In this document: piece after piece, positions 1 to 9,617 of the stretch
Numbering within the stretch: position 1 is the stretch's first letter
How the letters are laid out: each line of letters opens with the position of its first letter
NCBI RefSeq assembly: GCF_900188235.1
Contig: NZ_FZNT01000006.1
Coordinates: forward strand, 186,001-250,000
Direction of reading: 5' to 3'
DNA: 64,000 nucleotides
Origin: Lutibacter agarilyticus
Lineage (GTDB): Bacteria > Bacteroidota > Bacteroidia > Flavobacteriales > Flavobacteriaceae
The notes under the pieces: generated by a model
Seen by the model: only the letters and a program-made list of their open reading frames with translations
Told to the model about the DNA's origin: nothing
Databases searched by the model: none
Position numbers and translations under genes: made by a program

Positions 1-795
1 ATTATTGGAATAGTTAGAGGCGCTTTAACTTCAAGAGCAGGAGGTATTGCTTTTAGTTTTTTTATGGCATTATTTCCTTTTTTGTTATTTATATTAACGC
101 TTATTCCTTTTGTTCCTATAGAAGGTTTTCAAGCAGATTTTATAAAAGCATTAGAAACGTTATTACCACCAAATACAGGTGATGTGGTAAAGGATGTAAT
201 CTCAGATATTGCTAATAATAGATACGGAGGGCTACTTTCCTTTGGTTTTATTGCATCTATTTTTTTAATGACCAATGGTGTAAATGCCGTTTTAGGGGCG
301 TTTGAATATTCGTATCATATTAAAGAAATGCGAAATGTAATAAAGCAATATTTAGTGTCTATGGGAATGGCTTTAATGTTGTCGGCCATACTGCTAAGCT
401 CCATTGCCATAAATGTTTATTTTGCCATAGGAATTCACGATTTAACTGAAAAAGGATGGTTGCAAAACGAAGGATTTTGGGTTAAAATAGGTAGTGCAGT
501 ATTCTTTTTAGTCCTTATTTTAGTATCCGTTTCGTTCTTATATAAATACGGAACAAAAAAATCAAAAGATTTCACCTATTTACCGGGCGCCATATTAACC
601 ACTTTATTAACCATAGTAATGTTTAGGCTATTTGCTATTTATGTAGTAAAATTCTCAACATATAATGAGTTGTATGGTTCTATTGGTACGTTACTGGTAT
701 TAATGTTATTTGTTTGGTTGAATTCTATTATTTTATTGCTTGGGTTTGAATTAAATGCAAGTATTAACCGTTTGAAAAAATTACATACTAAATAG
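1..795 (+). CDS. YihY/BrkB family inner-membrane protein (5' partial)
   Basis: The reading frame is open from base 1, so the gene begins left of the window; the ATG at 64 is internal. The visible part has about six hydrophobic segments and the family's RAGGIAFSFFMALFPF region, which matches the conserved start of the YihY/virulence factor BrkB fold. It is an inner-membrane protein of unknown transport or structural role. It ends 3 bp before kdsB, so the two are probably co-transcribed. The family assignment is fairly safe; the function is not known. Confidence 0.8.
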   Translation: MIGIVRGALTSRAGGIAFSFFMALFPFLLFILTLIPFVPIEGFQADFIKALETLLPPNTGDVVKDVISDIANNRYGGLLSFGFIASIFLMTNGVNAVLGAFEYSYHIKEMRNVIKQYLVSMGMALMLSAILLSSIAINVYFAIGIHDLTEKGWLQNEGFWVKIGSAVFFLVLILVSVSFLYKYGTKKSKDFTYLPGAILTTLLTIVMFRLFAIYVVKFSTYNELYGSIGTLLVLMLFVWLNSIILLLGFELNASINRLKKLHTK

Positions 796-798
796 ATT

Positions 799-1533
799 AT
801 GAAAGTTATAGCTATGATACCAGCTCGTTATGAAGCGAGTCGTTTTCCAGGGAAATTAATGAAAGATTTAGCCGGAAAAACAGTGATTTTAAGAACTTAT
901 GAAGCTGCTAAAAATGCAGGTTTATTTTCAGAAGTGTATGTGGTTACCGACAGTGAAATTATTTTTAATGAAATTACTTCTAACGGCGGTAAAGCAATTA
1001 TGAGTAAAAAGGAACACGAATCTGGAAGCGATCGTATTGCTGAGGCTGTAGAAAATTTGGAGGTAGATATTGTAGTAAATGTGCAAGGAGATGAACCTTT
1101 TATTCAAAAAGATGCTTTATTTAACTTGTTAGAAGTTTTTAAAACTGATGTTGAAAAAGAAATAGCAATTGCTTCCTTAAAAATTAAAATGAATGTTGAA
1201 GATGAAATTAACAATCCAAACAATGTAAAAGTTGTTACAGATGAACAAAACTTCGCAATGTATTTTTCACGTTCACCAATTCCTTATCCAAGAGAAAAAT
1301 CTACAGCAGAATATTTCAAGCATATTGGTATTTATGCTTTCAGAAAAGAGGCTTTATTGAAATTCACCCAATTACCAATGAATGCTTTGGAAGCCACCGA
1401 AAAATTAGAAAATTTACGTTTTTTAGCCAACGGATTAAAAGTGAAAATGGTTGAAACAAACGAAATAGCTATTGGAATAGATACTCCTGAAGACTTAGAA
1501 AAAGCCAATGCAATTTTTAAAAACAATCATTAA
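799..1533 (+). CDS. kdsB: 3-deoxy-manno-octulosonate cytidylyltransferase
   Basis: CMP-KDO synthetase, a cytosolic enzyme that activates KDO with CTP for lipopolysaccharide inner-core synthesis. At 244 aa it has the family's usual length. The nucleotide-binding start [12 protein letters not shown] (residues 8-19) and the VQGDEPFI motif (about residue 95) are present, as is the C-terminal [11 protein letters not shown] motif. It follows the YihY gene by 3 bp. Confidence 0.95.
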   Translation: MKVIAMIPARYEASRFPGKLMKDLAGKTVILRTYEAAKNAGLFSEVYVVTDSEIIFNEITSNGGKAIMSKKEHESGSDRIAEAVENLEVDIVVNVQGDEPFIQKDALFNLLEVFKTDVEKEIAIASLKIKMNVEDEINNPNNVKVVTDEQNFAMYFSRSPIPYPREKSTAEYFKHIGIYAFRKEALLKFTQLPMNALEATEKLENLRFLANGLKVKMVETNEIAIGIDTPEDLEKANAIFKNNH

Positions 1534-1583
1534 TAGGATTCGTAATTTTAGTTTTACTTCAAACAATTTAACATTAACATAAA

Positions 1584-2057
1584 ATGAGTTATTCAAAAGA
1601 ACCAAAAGACTTTATAAAGTCGTTACAAATTATTCACACCGTTTTACTAGTTGGTGTTTTAGGGTTTTCAGCGTATGTGGCCTTAACCGTTAAAGAAGAA
1701 TTATTTTTTTCTTACCAAGAAGGAAAGGCATTTTTATATTTAGCCATTATCATAGCGTTTTTAGGAAATTTATCAAGTAAGTTTTTATATGCAAAACTAA
1801 TCAAGCAAATCTCAGCAAAGTTAGATTTATCCCAAAAAGTAGTAAAATATAGCACAGCACATATTTTTAGAATTGCTATGCTAGAATTCCCTGCATTAAT
1901 GTGTGCAATTTTTGTACTGTACTCAAATAATAGTTTTTATTTTATTTTGGTAGGTATATTGTCTTTTATGATGTTAGCATTGTTTCCAACAAAAACAACC
2001 TTCGAAAAAGATATTCCATTATCAACAAAGGAAAAATCAATGCTTGAAAAGCTTTAA
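1584..2057 (+). CDS. Hypothetical four-helix membrane protein
   Basis: A 157-residue protein with about four hydrophobic stretches (near residues 17-35, 47-62, 90-110 and 115-132) and a charged C-terminus. I do not recognise a named family. It lies 50 bp after kdsB and 43 bp before hisS in the same direction, so it may be part of the same transcript. The ATG at 1584 follows an A-rich leader, as is normal in Bacteroidota. Confidence 0.7.
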   Translation: MSYSKEPKDFIKSLQIIHTVLLVGVLGFSAYVALTVKEELFFSYQEGKAFLYLAIIIAFLGNLSSKFLYAKLIKQISAKLDLSQKVVKYSTAHIFRIAMLEFPALMCAIFVLYSNNSFYFILVGILSFMMLALFPTKTTFEKDIPLSTKEKSMLEKL

Positions 2058-2100
2058 TTAGTATATTTAATTTCAGATATTTGCAAACTAATTTTTTAAA

Positions 2101-3477
2101 ATGGCACAAAAACCAAGCATACCAAAAGGAACTCGTGATTTTTCACCTACTGAAGTTGCAAAACGCAACTATATATTTTCAACCATAAGACAAGTTTTTG
2201 AAACGTTTGGATTTCAGCCTATTGAAACCCCTTCGTTTGAAAATTACGGAACGTTAATGGGAAAATATGGAGAAGAAGGAGATCGCTTGATTTTTAAAAT
2301 TTTAAACTCAGGTGATTATTTAAAGAAAGTAGATGAAAATCTATTGGCAAATAAAGAAAGTAATAAAATAACACCAAAAATTTCAGAAAAGGCATTGCGT
2401 TACGATTTAACCGTTCCCTTTGCACGTTATGTGGTACAACATCAAAACGAAATAGAGTTTCCTTTTAAAAGATATCAAATGCAACCAGTTTGGCGTGCTG
2501 ATAGACCACAAAAAGGACGTTTTAGAGAGTTTTATCAATGTGATGCTGATGTAGTTGGAAGTAAAGGTCTTTGGCAAGAAATAGAGTTTGTACAGTTGTA
2601 CGATGAAGTTTTTAGTAAGTTAAAATTAAGGGGTACGACTATCAAATTGAACAACCGTAAAATTTTAGCAGGAATTGCAGAAATTATTGGGGCAAAAGAT
2701 AAATTAATAGATTTTACAGTTGCTTTAGATAAGTTAGATAAAATTGGTGCTGAAGGCGTTACAAATGAAATGATTTCAAAAGGGATTTCTGAAGCTGCGA
2801 TTGAAAAAGTACAACCGTTGTTTAGTTTTAATGGAAGCAATCAGGAAAAATTAGATCAGTTACAAGCGCTATTGGCCGAATCAGAAGAAGGTTTACAGGG
2901 TGTTAAAGAATTGCGTTTTGTAGTAGATCATATTGAAGTGTTAGGATTGCAATCTGCCAAGTTAGCGTTGGATGTAACTTTGGCACGTGGTTTAAATTAT
3001 TACACAGGAGCTATTTATGAGGTTTCAGCACCTGAAGGTGTTAGCATGGGATCTATTGGTGGTGGTGGAAGATATGATGATTTAACAGGAATCTTCGGTT
3101 TGAAGGATGTAAGTGGAGTAGGTATTTCATTTGGATTAGATCGAATTTATTTAGTGTTAGAAGAATTGAATTTATTTGATGCTGTTGAGTTACCAAAACC
3201 CAACGTTTTGTTTATTAATTTTGGTGATGCAGAAGCTGCTTTTTGTATGAAAGCATTAGCTCAATTGCGTAAAGCAGGTATAAAATCAGAGTTGTATCCA
3301 GAGAGTGCTAAAATGAAAAAACAACTAAATTATGCAAACAGAAGAGAAATTCCATTTGTTGTTTTAGTGGGTGCTGATGAGGTTAAAAATAATAATTATA
3401 CATTAAAAAATATGCAAACTGGTGAACAGCAAGCGTGTAGTTTGGAAGAATTACTTAAAATCACCACAAAACTTTAA
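2101..3477 (+). CDS. hisS: Histidine--tRNA ligase
   Basis: Class II aminoacyl-tRNA synthetase that charges tRNA-His. It starts with the typical PKGTRDFSP (residues 8-16), and has the class II motif 2 region [13 protein letters not shown], the histidine-specific motif [13 protein letters not shown] (about residue 296), motif 3 around [11 protein letters not shown] (about 320) and GISFGLDRI. An anticodon-binding domain follows. The length of 458 aa is normal. Confidence 0.97.
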   Translation: MAQKPSIPKGTRDFSPTEVAKRNYIFSTIRQVFETFGFQPIETPSFENYGTLMGKYGEEGDRLIFKILNSGDYLKKVDENLLANKESNKITPKISEKALRYDLTVPFARYVVQHQNEIEFPFKRYQMQPVWRADRPQKGRFREFYQCDADVVGSKGLWQEIEFVQLYDEVFSKLKLRGTTIKLNNRKILAGIAEIIGAKDKLIDFTVALDKLDKIGAEGVTNEMISKGISEAAIEKVQPLFSFNGSNQEKLDQLQALLAESEEGLQGVKELRFVVDHIEVLGLQSAKLALDVTLARGLNYYTGAIYEVSAPEGVSMGSIGGGGRYDDLTGIFGLKDVSGVGISFGLDRIYLVLEELNLFDAVELPKPNVLFINFGDAEAAFCMKALAQLRKAGIKSELYPESAKMKKQLNYANRREIPFVVLVGADEVKNNNYTLKNMQTGEQQACSLEELLKITTKL

Positions 3478-3487
3478 AACAAAGTTG

Positions 3488-3495
3488 TAAATTTG
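3488..3495 (+). promoter_or_regulatory. Candidate -7 box upstream of folE
   Basis: TAAATTTG matches the Bacteroidota -7 consensus TAnnTTTG and lies 19 bp before the folE start codon. No convincing TTTG box is seen at -33, so this is only a candidate. Confidence 0.35.
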
Positions 3496-3514
3496 CAAGC
3501 TAATTATATAGAGA

Positions 3515-4201
3515 ATGTTTGAAGGGAAAAATATAATGATAGATAAAATAGATGAAATGGGAGAAGATCACGTTGGGTCTTCTGCTAAAACACCACTAAG
3601 AGCCGATGCTTTTGATATTTCTAATGAAGAAAAAAGAAAGCGTATTGAAGCTAGTGTTAGAGATATTTTGGATACGTTAGGAATGGATTTGGATGATGAC
3701 AGTATCAAAGGAACACCACGAAGAGTTGCAAAAGCGTATGTAAATGAAATTTTTGGAGGTTTAGATCCTGCAAATAAGCCAAAATTATCAACGTTCGACA
3801 ATAATTATAAATATGGTGAAATGTTGGTAGAAAAAAACATTACGGTTTACTCTACTTGTGAACATCATTTATTGCCAATTATTGGTAGAGCGCATGTTGC
3901 TTATATTTCAAACGGAAATGTTATAGGATTGTCTAAAATGAATCGTATTGTAGATTATTATGCAAAACGACCTCAGGTACAAGAGCGTTTAACAATGCAA
4001 GTGGTACAAGCTTTGCAAGAAGCTATGGGAACTGAGAATGTTGCTTGTGTAATTGACGCTAAGCATTTATGTGTAAACTCTAGGGGCGTTAAAGATATTG
4101 CCAGTAGCACAGTTACTGCTGAATTTGGCGGTAAATTTAAGGACCCAGCAGTTAAAAAAGAATTTATGGATTATATTAATTTAGATACTATTTTTGAATA
4201 G
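3515..4201 (+). CDS. folE: GTP cyclohydrolase I
   Basis: Converts GTP to 7,8-dihydroneopterin triphosphate, the first step of the folate and tetrahydrobiopterin pathways. Zinc-ligand and active-site signatures are visible: STCEHHLLP (about residue 113) and CVNSRGVKD (about residue 185), plus the SKMNRIVDYYAKRPQVQERLT-type helix. The ATG at 3536 (MIDKIDEMGEDHVG) is an alternative start and looks closer to the relatives I know. The gene is followed by a 330 bp gap. Confidence 0.95.
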   Translation: MFEGKNIMIDKIDEMGEDHVGSSAKTPLRADAFDISNEEKRKRIEASVRDILDTLGMDLDDDSIKGTPRRVAKAYVNEIFGGLDPANKPKLSTFDNNYKYGEMLVEKNITVYSTCEHHLLPIIGRAHVAYISNGNVIGLSKMNRIVDYYAKRPQVQERLTMQVVQALQEAMGTENVACVIDAKHLCVNSRGVKDIASSTVTAEFGGKFKDPAVKKEFMDYINLDTIFE

Positions 4202-4532
4202 TATTCTAAATATGATTCATAAAGAAAAGCTGTATAAAAAGTATTAAAACGCATCATTTTGAATTGGTTACACTGATTCTAAAATAGTATAGAGCCTTTA
4301 TTTCGACTCCGCTCAATAACCAGTTATTGCGCGGAGTTTAAATATAAGTTAGCAAATAATTGAGCTTTTAGATAGTCTTTATTTATTACCTACACATTAA
4401 TAAATACCATAGATCTTAAAGTTTACAATCTGGAGCTATTAATTAATTTTCACTTTCGTAAAAAAAAGATAGTATTTGCTATTAATTAAAAATCTATATT
4501 TACAATCTAACTAAATTCAAAAACTACTTTAA
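4202..4532. other. Intergenic gap with one strong hairpin
   Basis: A 331 bp stretch with no credible ORF. Its only clear structure is the palindrome at 4306-4337. The last 100 bp are AT-rich and probably carry the promoter of the next gene. Confidence 0.5.
4306..4337. repeat. REP-like palindrome
   Basis: ACTCCGC pairs with GCGGAGT and CAATAA pairs with TTATTG around a CCAG loop, giving a stem of about 14 bp with one mismatch. The GACTCCGCTCAATAACC wording resembles dispersed extragenic palindromes in flavobacterial genomes. It could also act as a terminator for folE, though no T-run follows. Confidence 0.5.
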
Positions 4533-5033
4533 ATGAAACCATTTATTCGCTTCTTCGCATTTTTAATGTTATTTTCTTACGGATTAAATGCTCAAAACAA
4601 TTCAAAAAAAATTCAAATTCATAAGGTTTGGGCAAAAACAATGGATGGCTCTATGGTTAAAGGTGTATTATACTCAGCGGATGAACAGTCTATTAAAATT
4701 TCTAAAAACAATTCATTCAGCGATTCCAATTTAATAGTTATTAATGATGAAAAAATAGATGTTATAAAAATTAGACGGAAAGGGAAAATTGGAAAGGGAG
4801 CATGGATTGGTGCTGCTTCTGGAGCTGGATTTGGAGTAGCATTAGGTCTTGCTGCAAATAACGATGAATGGGAGGGAGTAGTTTCAACCGTAACGGGTCT
4901 TTTCTTTGGAATTGTTGGGACTGGAGTTGGTGCAGGTGTTGCTGCTATCAAAAAAAAGATTCAAATAAATGGAAATTCGGAGGTATACATTAGTAATTTG
5001 CCTTTCTTGCAATCTGTTTCGTTAGTTCCTTAA
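4533..5033 (+). CDS. Hypothetical exported protein with glycine zipper
   Basis: A 166-residue protein with an N-terminal signal peptide (residues 1-20, cleavage after LNAQ). A basic region is followed by a glycine-rich hydrophobic segment (about residues 92-140, GKGAWIGAASGAGFGVALG and GIVGTGVGAGVAA) typical of glycine-zipper envelope proteins. The role is unknown. A terminator-like hairpin follows at 5044-5072. Confidence 0.65.
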   Translation: MKPFIRFFAFLMLFSYGLNAQNNSKKIQIHKVWAKTMDGSMVKGVLYSADEQSIKISKNNSFSDSNLIVINDEKIDVIKIRRKGKIGKGAWIGAASGAGFGVALGLAANNDEWEGVVSTVTGLFFGIVGTGVGAGVAAIKKKIQINGNSEVYISNLPFLQSVSLVP

Positions 5034-5043
5034 AAGTGATTTT

Positions 5044-5072
5044 AAAAGACACTAAAGTGAAAGTCTTTTTTT
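5044..5072 (+). terminator. Rho-independent terminator
   Basis: AAAAGAC pairs with GTCTTTT, followed by T residues, directly after the stop codon of the glycine-zipper gene. Confidence 0.65.
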
Positions 5073-5194
5073 AAACCGTTGTTTAAAGTGTTGCAAAGTA
5101 ATTTAATTACAATAATTATCCATTACACCATTATAATGTAATAAGTGTACAGATATTGTAATCTATTAATTTAACATTCTTTTTATAGTGAATT

Positions 5195-5671
5195 TCATTG
5201 TAGATCTGTTGGAACGTTATTTTTAAAATTTTTATTTTGGTTATTATAGAAACTGTTTTTTAAAGAGTCCATTTCTTTAAATGTTCTTTCAATTCTTTTT
5301 TGATGAAATTTAAAATTCTGCTGGAAAAAGTCATCAGTATAAAAGTCCTTTATTTTAAAAGGAGTGTCACTGAAGAAATCACTCATAAATATACTGTCTA
5401 AGGATTTATACTGATTGTTAAATTCAAACATAAATTTATCAAAGATTAATTTTTCTTGAATGGAATCCTTATGAATATTAGAATAAAAATAAGAATAGGT
5501 TGAGTCAATGCTAATTAAATTTCCGTCTTTATCGTATTTTTTTTTAACTTTTATATCTATTTTGGGTTGAATCGTATCCAAATTTTTTACTTGTTCATCT
5601 TGCTTAACTTGACTATTACAACTTATAAGTATGAAGGAGAATAATAATGTATTTAATATTAATTTTATCAT
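5195..5671 (-). CDS. Hypothetical lipoprotein
   Basis: A 158-residue protein with a lipoprotein signal (MIKLILNTLLFSFILISCNS; lipobox ISC, Cys18). The mature part is charged, Lys- and Asp-rich and has no domain I recognise. It stands alone, in a divergent region. Confidence 0.65.
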   Translation of the reverse strand: MIKLILNTLLFSFILISCNSQVKQDEQVKNLDTIQPKIDIKVKKKYDKDGNLISIDSTYSYFYSNIHKDSIQEKLIFDKFMFEFNNQYKSLDSIFMSDFFSDTPFKIKDFYTDDFFQQNFKFHQKRIERTFKEMDSLKNSFYNNQNKNFKNNVPTDLQ

Positions 5672-5907
5672 TGTATTAAGATTTTATTAGATTTTTTCCT
5701 GTAATTATAAACTACCAAAGAACTTGCTTTCCTTCATAGTTAAGAATCTAAATAGTTGAAAATTCATTCGTGACATTATGAGCTATTTTAGTGAAATAAT
5801 AGTTAAAAGAACGCATAATTTATTACCTGTAAAATGACCTCCATCAGTTTGATTAGATGATAGTTGTCAACTAGCTATTTGATCTCAAAGAAAGGAGTAA
5901 ATCTAAA

Positions 5908-6303
5908 TTATTGGGGTGCTAATAAATTAAAAGGGTAGGTAGGAATATTTCTAAATATCCAAAAAGCAATAATTACCAAAAGCAAAGCAATTGGCGTTTT
6001 TGGATGGTATATATAATTGTAATATGTTTTGTTAAGAAATCGATTCAATCCTAAAATAACAATATGATAGGTAAAGATAACAAAGCCCAAAACATATAAC
6101 AGATTCTGTTGTACTACACCTAAAAAATTAAGATTTAATAATTGATGTGTGGCACGTTGACTTCCACAGCCCGGACAATACAATCCAGTTGTAAAATACA
6201 AAGGACATTTTGGTAAAAAGTCAACTTCATTTGGATTGATGTTTAGGTATAGAAGAACAATTCCGAGTAGAAGTAAAAAGATAGCAACATGTTTAAAAGT
6301 CAT
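5908..6303 (-). CDS. DUF2752 membrane protein
   Basis: A small integral membrane protein with the DUF2752 signature CPLYFTTGLYCPGCGSQRA followed by two or three hydrophobic helices. I place the start at the ATG at 6303 (MTFKHVAIF) rather than upstream at 6345, because this gives a short overlap with the preceding CD225 gene (stop at 6293), typical of coupled translation. DUF2752 and CD225 genes are often neighbours in Bacteroidota. The function is unknown. Confidence 0.8.
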   Translation of the reverse strand: MTFKHVAIFLLLLGIVLLYLNINPNEVDFLPKCPLYFTTGLYCPGCGSQRATHQLLNLNFLGVVQQNLLYVLGFVIFTYHIVILGLNRFLNKTYYNYIYHPKTPIALLLVIIAFWIFRNIPTYPFNLLAPQ

Positions 6304-6571
6304 TAAACTCACCACTTTGGTATGCAAAAAAGAAAATCGCTCCATAAATTAATAAAAACAATATACCTGCTACAAGTCCTGTAATAAAACCCCATTTAGT
6401 CCATTTTTTTGCTTCTTTTGAGGCTTGTAAAGCACCTTCATAATCACCAACAGCATATTTTGAATTTACTTGACTAGAAAACACAATACCTACAATTCCG
6501 AAGGGTTGACAGCAAAAAATAGTTATTAAAATAGCTTCTACAAGGTAGTTTTTTGGTTGAGGTTGTTCCAT
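6293..6571 (-). CDS. CD225/dispanin family membrane protein
   Basis: A 92-residue two-helix membrane protein. It has the dispanin pattern: ILITIFCCQPFGIVGIVFSSQVNSKY with its Cys-Cys pair, then YEGALQASKEAKKW, then a second helix. It overlaps the DUF2752 start by 11 bp. Confidence 0.85.
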   Translation of the reverse strand: MEQPQPKNYLVEAILITIFCCQPFGIVGIVFSSQVNSKYAVGDYEGALQASKEAKKWTKWGFITGLVAGILFLLIYGAIFFFAYQSGEFNDF

Positions 6572-6624
6572 AGAATTTTAAAATATAAGATAAATGTTAT
6601 TTTGAAATACTAAATTACAAAATA

Positions 6625-7257
6625 TTAAAGAGCTGTTGCAATACTTTTAAAAATAAAATGAATTTCGCCTGCAATTTGTTTATTGGTTTCTAAATACTTT
6701 TCTGAAGCGTATAAAGTATTGTCAAAGGTTTTAGGATCATTAAACGGTAAATGAAAACGTTGAATGGCTTCTGAAATAAAAGGACAATGTTCATCGGCAT
6801 TTGAACAGGTGGTAATCGCAATAAAAGGAACTGCATTGAATTCATCGTTGTATAATTTTGAAAATGCCAAAATTGGTTTTTGGCAATTTTCATATTCAAT
6901 AGAATATACAGGGTTGTGATGTGAAAATTCAGAAAGTTTAAAAACAAAGCCTGTTTGTTGTAATGTTTTTACCGTGTTTCTATAAAAGGAGGTAACCGAA
7001 GTTCCGCCAGAAAAACTTTTAACAGTGCTTAATTCAAAGTAATTGGCAGCATAACTACTCCAAACATTTGATAATTGGCTTCTTCGGCTATTATGTGTAC
7101 AAATATAATTAAGGTTTACGGGCTTGTTTTGTTTCAATTGAGAAACAATAAAATGGGCAATTTTTGTTAATAATTGCTTCCTGTTTTCATCAATTTCAAG
7201 TTCTTTTAAAGCTGTTAAAAAAAAATGTTCGGTATTTATGGAGATATTTCGGGTCAT
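6625..7257 (-). CDS. Low-molecular-weight phosphatase / arsenate reductase-like protein
   Basis: About 210 residues. The segment YICTHNSRRSQLSN holds the C-x5-R catalytic P-loop (CTHNSRR) of LMW protein tyrosine phosphatases and thioredoxin-coupled arsenate reductases. Downstream CxxxxxxC (TCSNADEHCPF) resembles the redox cysteines of ArsC-type enzymes, and FNDPK resembles the DPx general-acid loop. The start is set at ATG 7257 (MTRNIS); an upstream ATG at 7275 is possible. The substrate is not certain. Confidence 0.75.
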   Translation of the reverse strand: MTRNISINTEHFFLTALKELEIDENRKQLLTKIAHFIVSQLKQNKPVNLNYICTHNSRRSQLSNVWSSYAANYFELSTVKSFSGGTSVTSFYRNTVKTLQQTGFVFKLSEFSHHNPVYSIEYENCQKPILAFSKLYNDEFNAVPFIAITTCSNADEHCPFISEAIQRFHLPFNDPKTFDNTLYASEKYLETNKQIAGEIHFIFKSIATAL

Positions 7258-7331
7258 GAGTTTAACTTTGTGCAAGTTTAAAAAATTAACGATACCTATA
7301 TATTTCTAAAAAATTAATATAAAGTTAAGAA

Positions 7332-7898
7332 ATGAGTTTTAAAATTGGTGATAAAGTTGCTGTAATTGATGATGCGATTAGTGGTAAAGTAATTGCAGTA
7401 CATCCAACTAAAATAGTGATTGAAACTACGGATGGTTTTCCTTTTGAATTTATGCCGAAAGAATTGGTTGTTATTAAACAAAGTCAATCAGAACTTTCAA
7501 AATATAGTGATATTTCAAACGAATCGTTATTACTTCAAAAGGAAGATTTTACTTCAAAGAAAAAGAAAACAACTAAATTTAAAACCGATTTAAAGCCTGA
7601 GAAACAGCCTCCAATGGAAGTTGATTTACATATTCATAATTTAACAGCCTCAGTAAAAGGACTGGATAATTATGATATGTTAACCATTCAAATGGAACAT
7701 GCCAAGCATAAGTTAGAATTTGCCATTAGGAACAGAATACCTAGAGTGGTTTTTATTCACGGTGTAGGTGCAGGTGTTTTAAAAAGTGAATTGCAGTTTT
7801 TATTTAAAAACTATCACGTTGAGTATTATGAAGCTTCGTATAAAAAATATGGCTTAGGTGCTACAGAAGTGTATGTATTTCAAAATCCTAAAAATTAA
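7332..7898 (+). CDS. Smr-domain protein (DUF2027-like)
   Basis: A 188-residue protein with an N-terminal KOW/Tudor-like beta domain (KIGDKVAVIDDAISGKVIAV) and a C-terminal Smr domain: MEVDLHIHNL (with the DLHIH motif), a helix, and RVVFIHGVGAGVLKSEL (HGxG motif). Smr domains bind or cut branched nucleic acids or mRNA. The gene overlaps the convergent lipoprotein gene by 4 bp. Confidence 0.8.
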   Translation: MSFKIGDKVAVIDDAISGKVIAVHPTKIVIETTDGFPFEFMPKELVVIKQSQSELSKYSDISNESLLLQKEDFTSKKKKTTKFKTDLKPEKQPPMEVDLHIHNLTASVKGLDNYDMLTIQMEHAKHKLEFAIRNRIPRVVFIHGVGAGVLKSELQFLFKNYHVEYYEASYKKYGLGATEVYVFQNPKN

Positions 7899-8395
7899 TC
7901 AACATCAATTTCGTAATCCTCACCAAATTCAAAAGATTCAAAGAAAATTTGGTTACCATTGGTTTCTATAAATAATAAATCAGATAGTGTAATTACATAG
8001 TTGTAACCTGTAACTAGGTTATCATCATCTAAAATTTCTGATGTTGTAATGTTTATAGTTCCACTTTCAGCATTTAACTCTTTAACAACTATTGGCGTTG
8101 TTGGCGGAATTGCCTGACAAAAATAATTATTGTCTATTCCTTCATCAAAAATACGATACGCAACTTCACGCGTTGAACTTACTGAGAAAGATGCAGTGCC
8201 AACTTCAGTTCCTAATTCGCCATTAATTAATGTCATAACCATCGCTTCAGTATCTGAAGCACTTGTAATATATAATACTTGATGATCCCAACAACCATTT
8301 ATAGTATCTTCAAATTCAAAATCGGGTACATTAAAATCACCATCGTTACAAGAAAACAATGTGAATGCAATAAAAAGAGTCAATAATTTTTTCAT
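7895..8395 (-). CDS. Hypothetical lipoprotein
   Basis: A 166-residue protein with a lipoprotein signal (MKKLLTLFIAFTLFSCNDG, Cys16). The acidic mature part looks beta-rich. It converges on the Smr gene and is divergent from the desulfurase. No family recognised. Confidence 0.7.
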   Translation of the reverse strand: MKKLLTLFIAFTLFSCNDGDFNVPDFEFEDTINGCWDHQVLYITSASDTEAMVMTLINGELGTEVGTASFSVSSTREVAYRIFDEGIDNNYFCQAIPPTTPIVVKELNAESGTINITTSEILDDDNLVTGYNYVITLSDLLFIETNGNQIFFESFEFGEDYEIDVD

Positions 8396-8480
8396 GATTT
8401 TAATATATATGCTACAAAAATAATTGTTTTAAGTAATTCTACACTAATAGATACCAACTATTTTAATTACTTTTGTTTTG

Positions 8481-9617
8481 ATGAAAAAAATTTATTTAGA
8501 CAACGCTGCTACAACGCCCATATTACCCGAAGTAATTGAAACAATTACCGAGGCTATGACTGCTAATTTCGGGAATCCTTCATCAACTCACCAATATGGT
8601 AGAAAGGCAAAATCGGCTGTGGAAACTGCTCGAAAAAACATTGCAAAATGTTTAAACGCTTCAGCCAACGAACTTATTTTTACAGCAGGTGGAAGTGAAG
8701 CAGACAATCTAATTTTAAGAAATGCAGTTACAAATTTAGGTATTACCACCATTATTTCATCAAAAATTGAACACCATGCCGTTTTACATACTATTGAGAA
8801 CTTAGAAAAAGAATTCAAAATTAATGTAAAATGGGTCGATTTAACTAATGAAGGAACAGTTAATTACCAACATTTGACTTCGTTACTTGAAGATGATGAC
8901 ACCCAAAAATTGGTAAGTTTAATGTATATAAATAATGAAATTGGCAACAAGCTTAACATTCAAAAAGTAATTGAGTTATGTAGCGTTAACAATGCACTTT
9001 TTCATAGTGATGCCGTTCAAGCTGTTGGACATTTTAAGATAGATGTTCAAAAAACACCGATGGATTTTTTTGTAGCAAGTGCTCATAAATTTCACGGACC
9101 AAAGGGAGTTGGTTTTGCATATGTAAAAAAAGGTTTTGGAATTTTTCCAATGTTACACGGTGGTGAACAAGAAAAAGGAGCTAGAGCAGGGACTGAAAAT
9201 GTACACAGTATTTTAGGAATGGAAAAAGCTTTGGAAATTGCTTGTGCTAAAATTGACGAAGAAACAACACATATTCAAGCAATAAAAAGTTATTTTATTG
9301 AAGCATTAAAAGCTAATTTTGAAGGAGTTAAATTCAATGGAGTTTCTGAGAGTGTTTCAGAAAGCAGTTATATCATTTTAAATGTGCGTTTTCCGAAAGA
9401 TTATCCAATGTTATTATTCAATCTTGATTTAAAAGGGATAGCGGTTTCAGGTGGAAGTGCTTGCCAAAGTGGAAGTAATAAAGGATCACATGTATTAAAT
9501 GAAATTTTAAACGAAGAAGAAGCAAAAAAAACTTCAGTACGTTTTTCATTTAGTAAGTTCATTTCAAAAAAGGATATTGACTATGTGATTGAAACCTTAA
9601 AAGGACTTATTAAGTAA
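8481..9617 (+). CDS. Cysteine desulfurase, NifS/IscS-like
   Basis: A PLP-dependent enzyme that removes sulfur from cysteine for Fe-S cluster or thio-cofactor synthesis. It starts KKIYLDNAATTP, has the PLP lysine in SAHKFHGPKG (about residue 200) and the active-site cysteine loop in SGGSACQSGS (about residue 323). The ATG at 8481 is preferred over the adjacent TTG. At about 378 residues it has the normal NifS-class length. Confidence 0.92.
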   Translation: MKKIYLDNAATTPILPEVIETITEAMTANFGNPSSTHQYGRKAKSAVETARKNIAKCLNASANELIFTAGGSEADNLILRNAVTNLGITTIISSKIEHHAVLHTIENLEKEFKINVKWVDLTNEGTVNYQHLTSLLEDDDTQKLVSLMYINNEIGNKLNIQKVIELCSVNNALFHSDAVQAVGHFKIDVQKTPMDFFVASAHKFHGPKGVGFAYVKKGFGIFPMLHGGEQEKGARAGTENVHSILGMEKALEIACAKIDEETTHIQAIKSYFIEALKANFEGVKFNGVSESVSESSYIILNVRFPKDYPMLLFNLDLKGIAVSGGSACQSGSNKGSHVLNEILNEEEAKKTSVRFSFSKFISKKDIDYVIETLKGLIK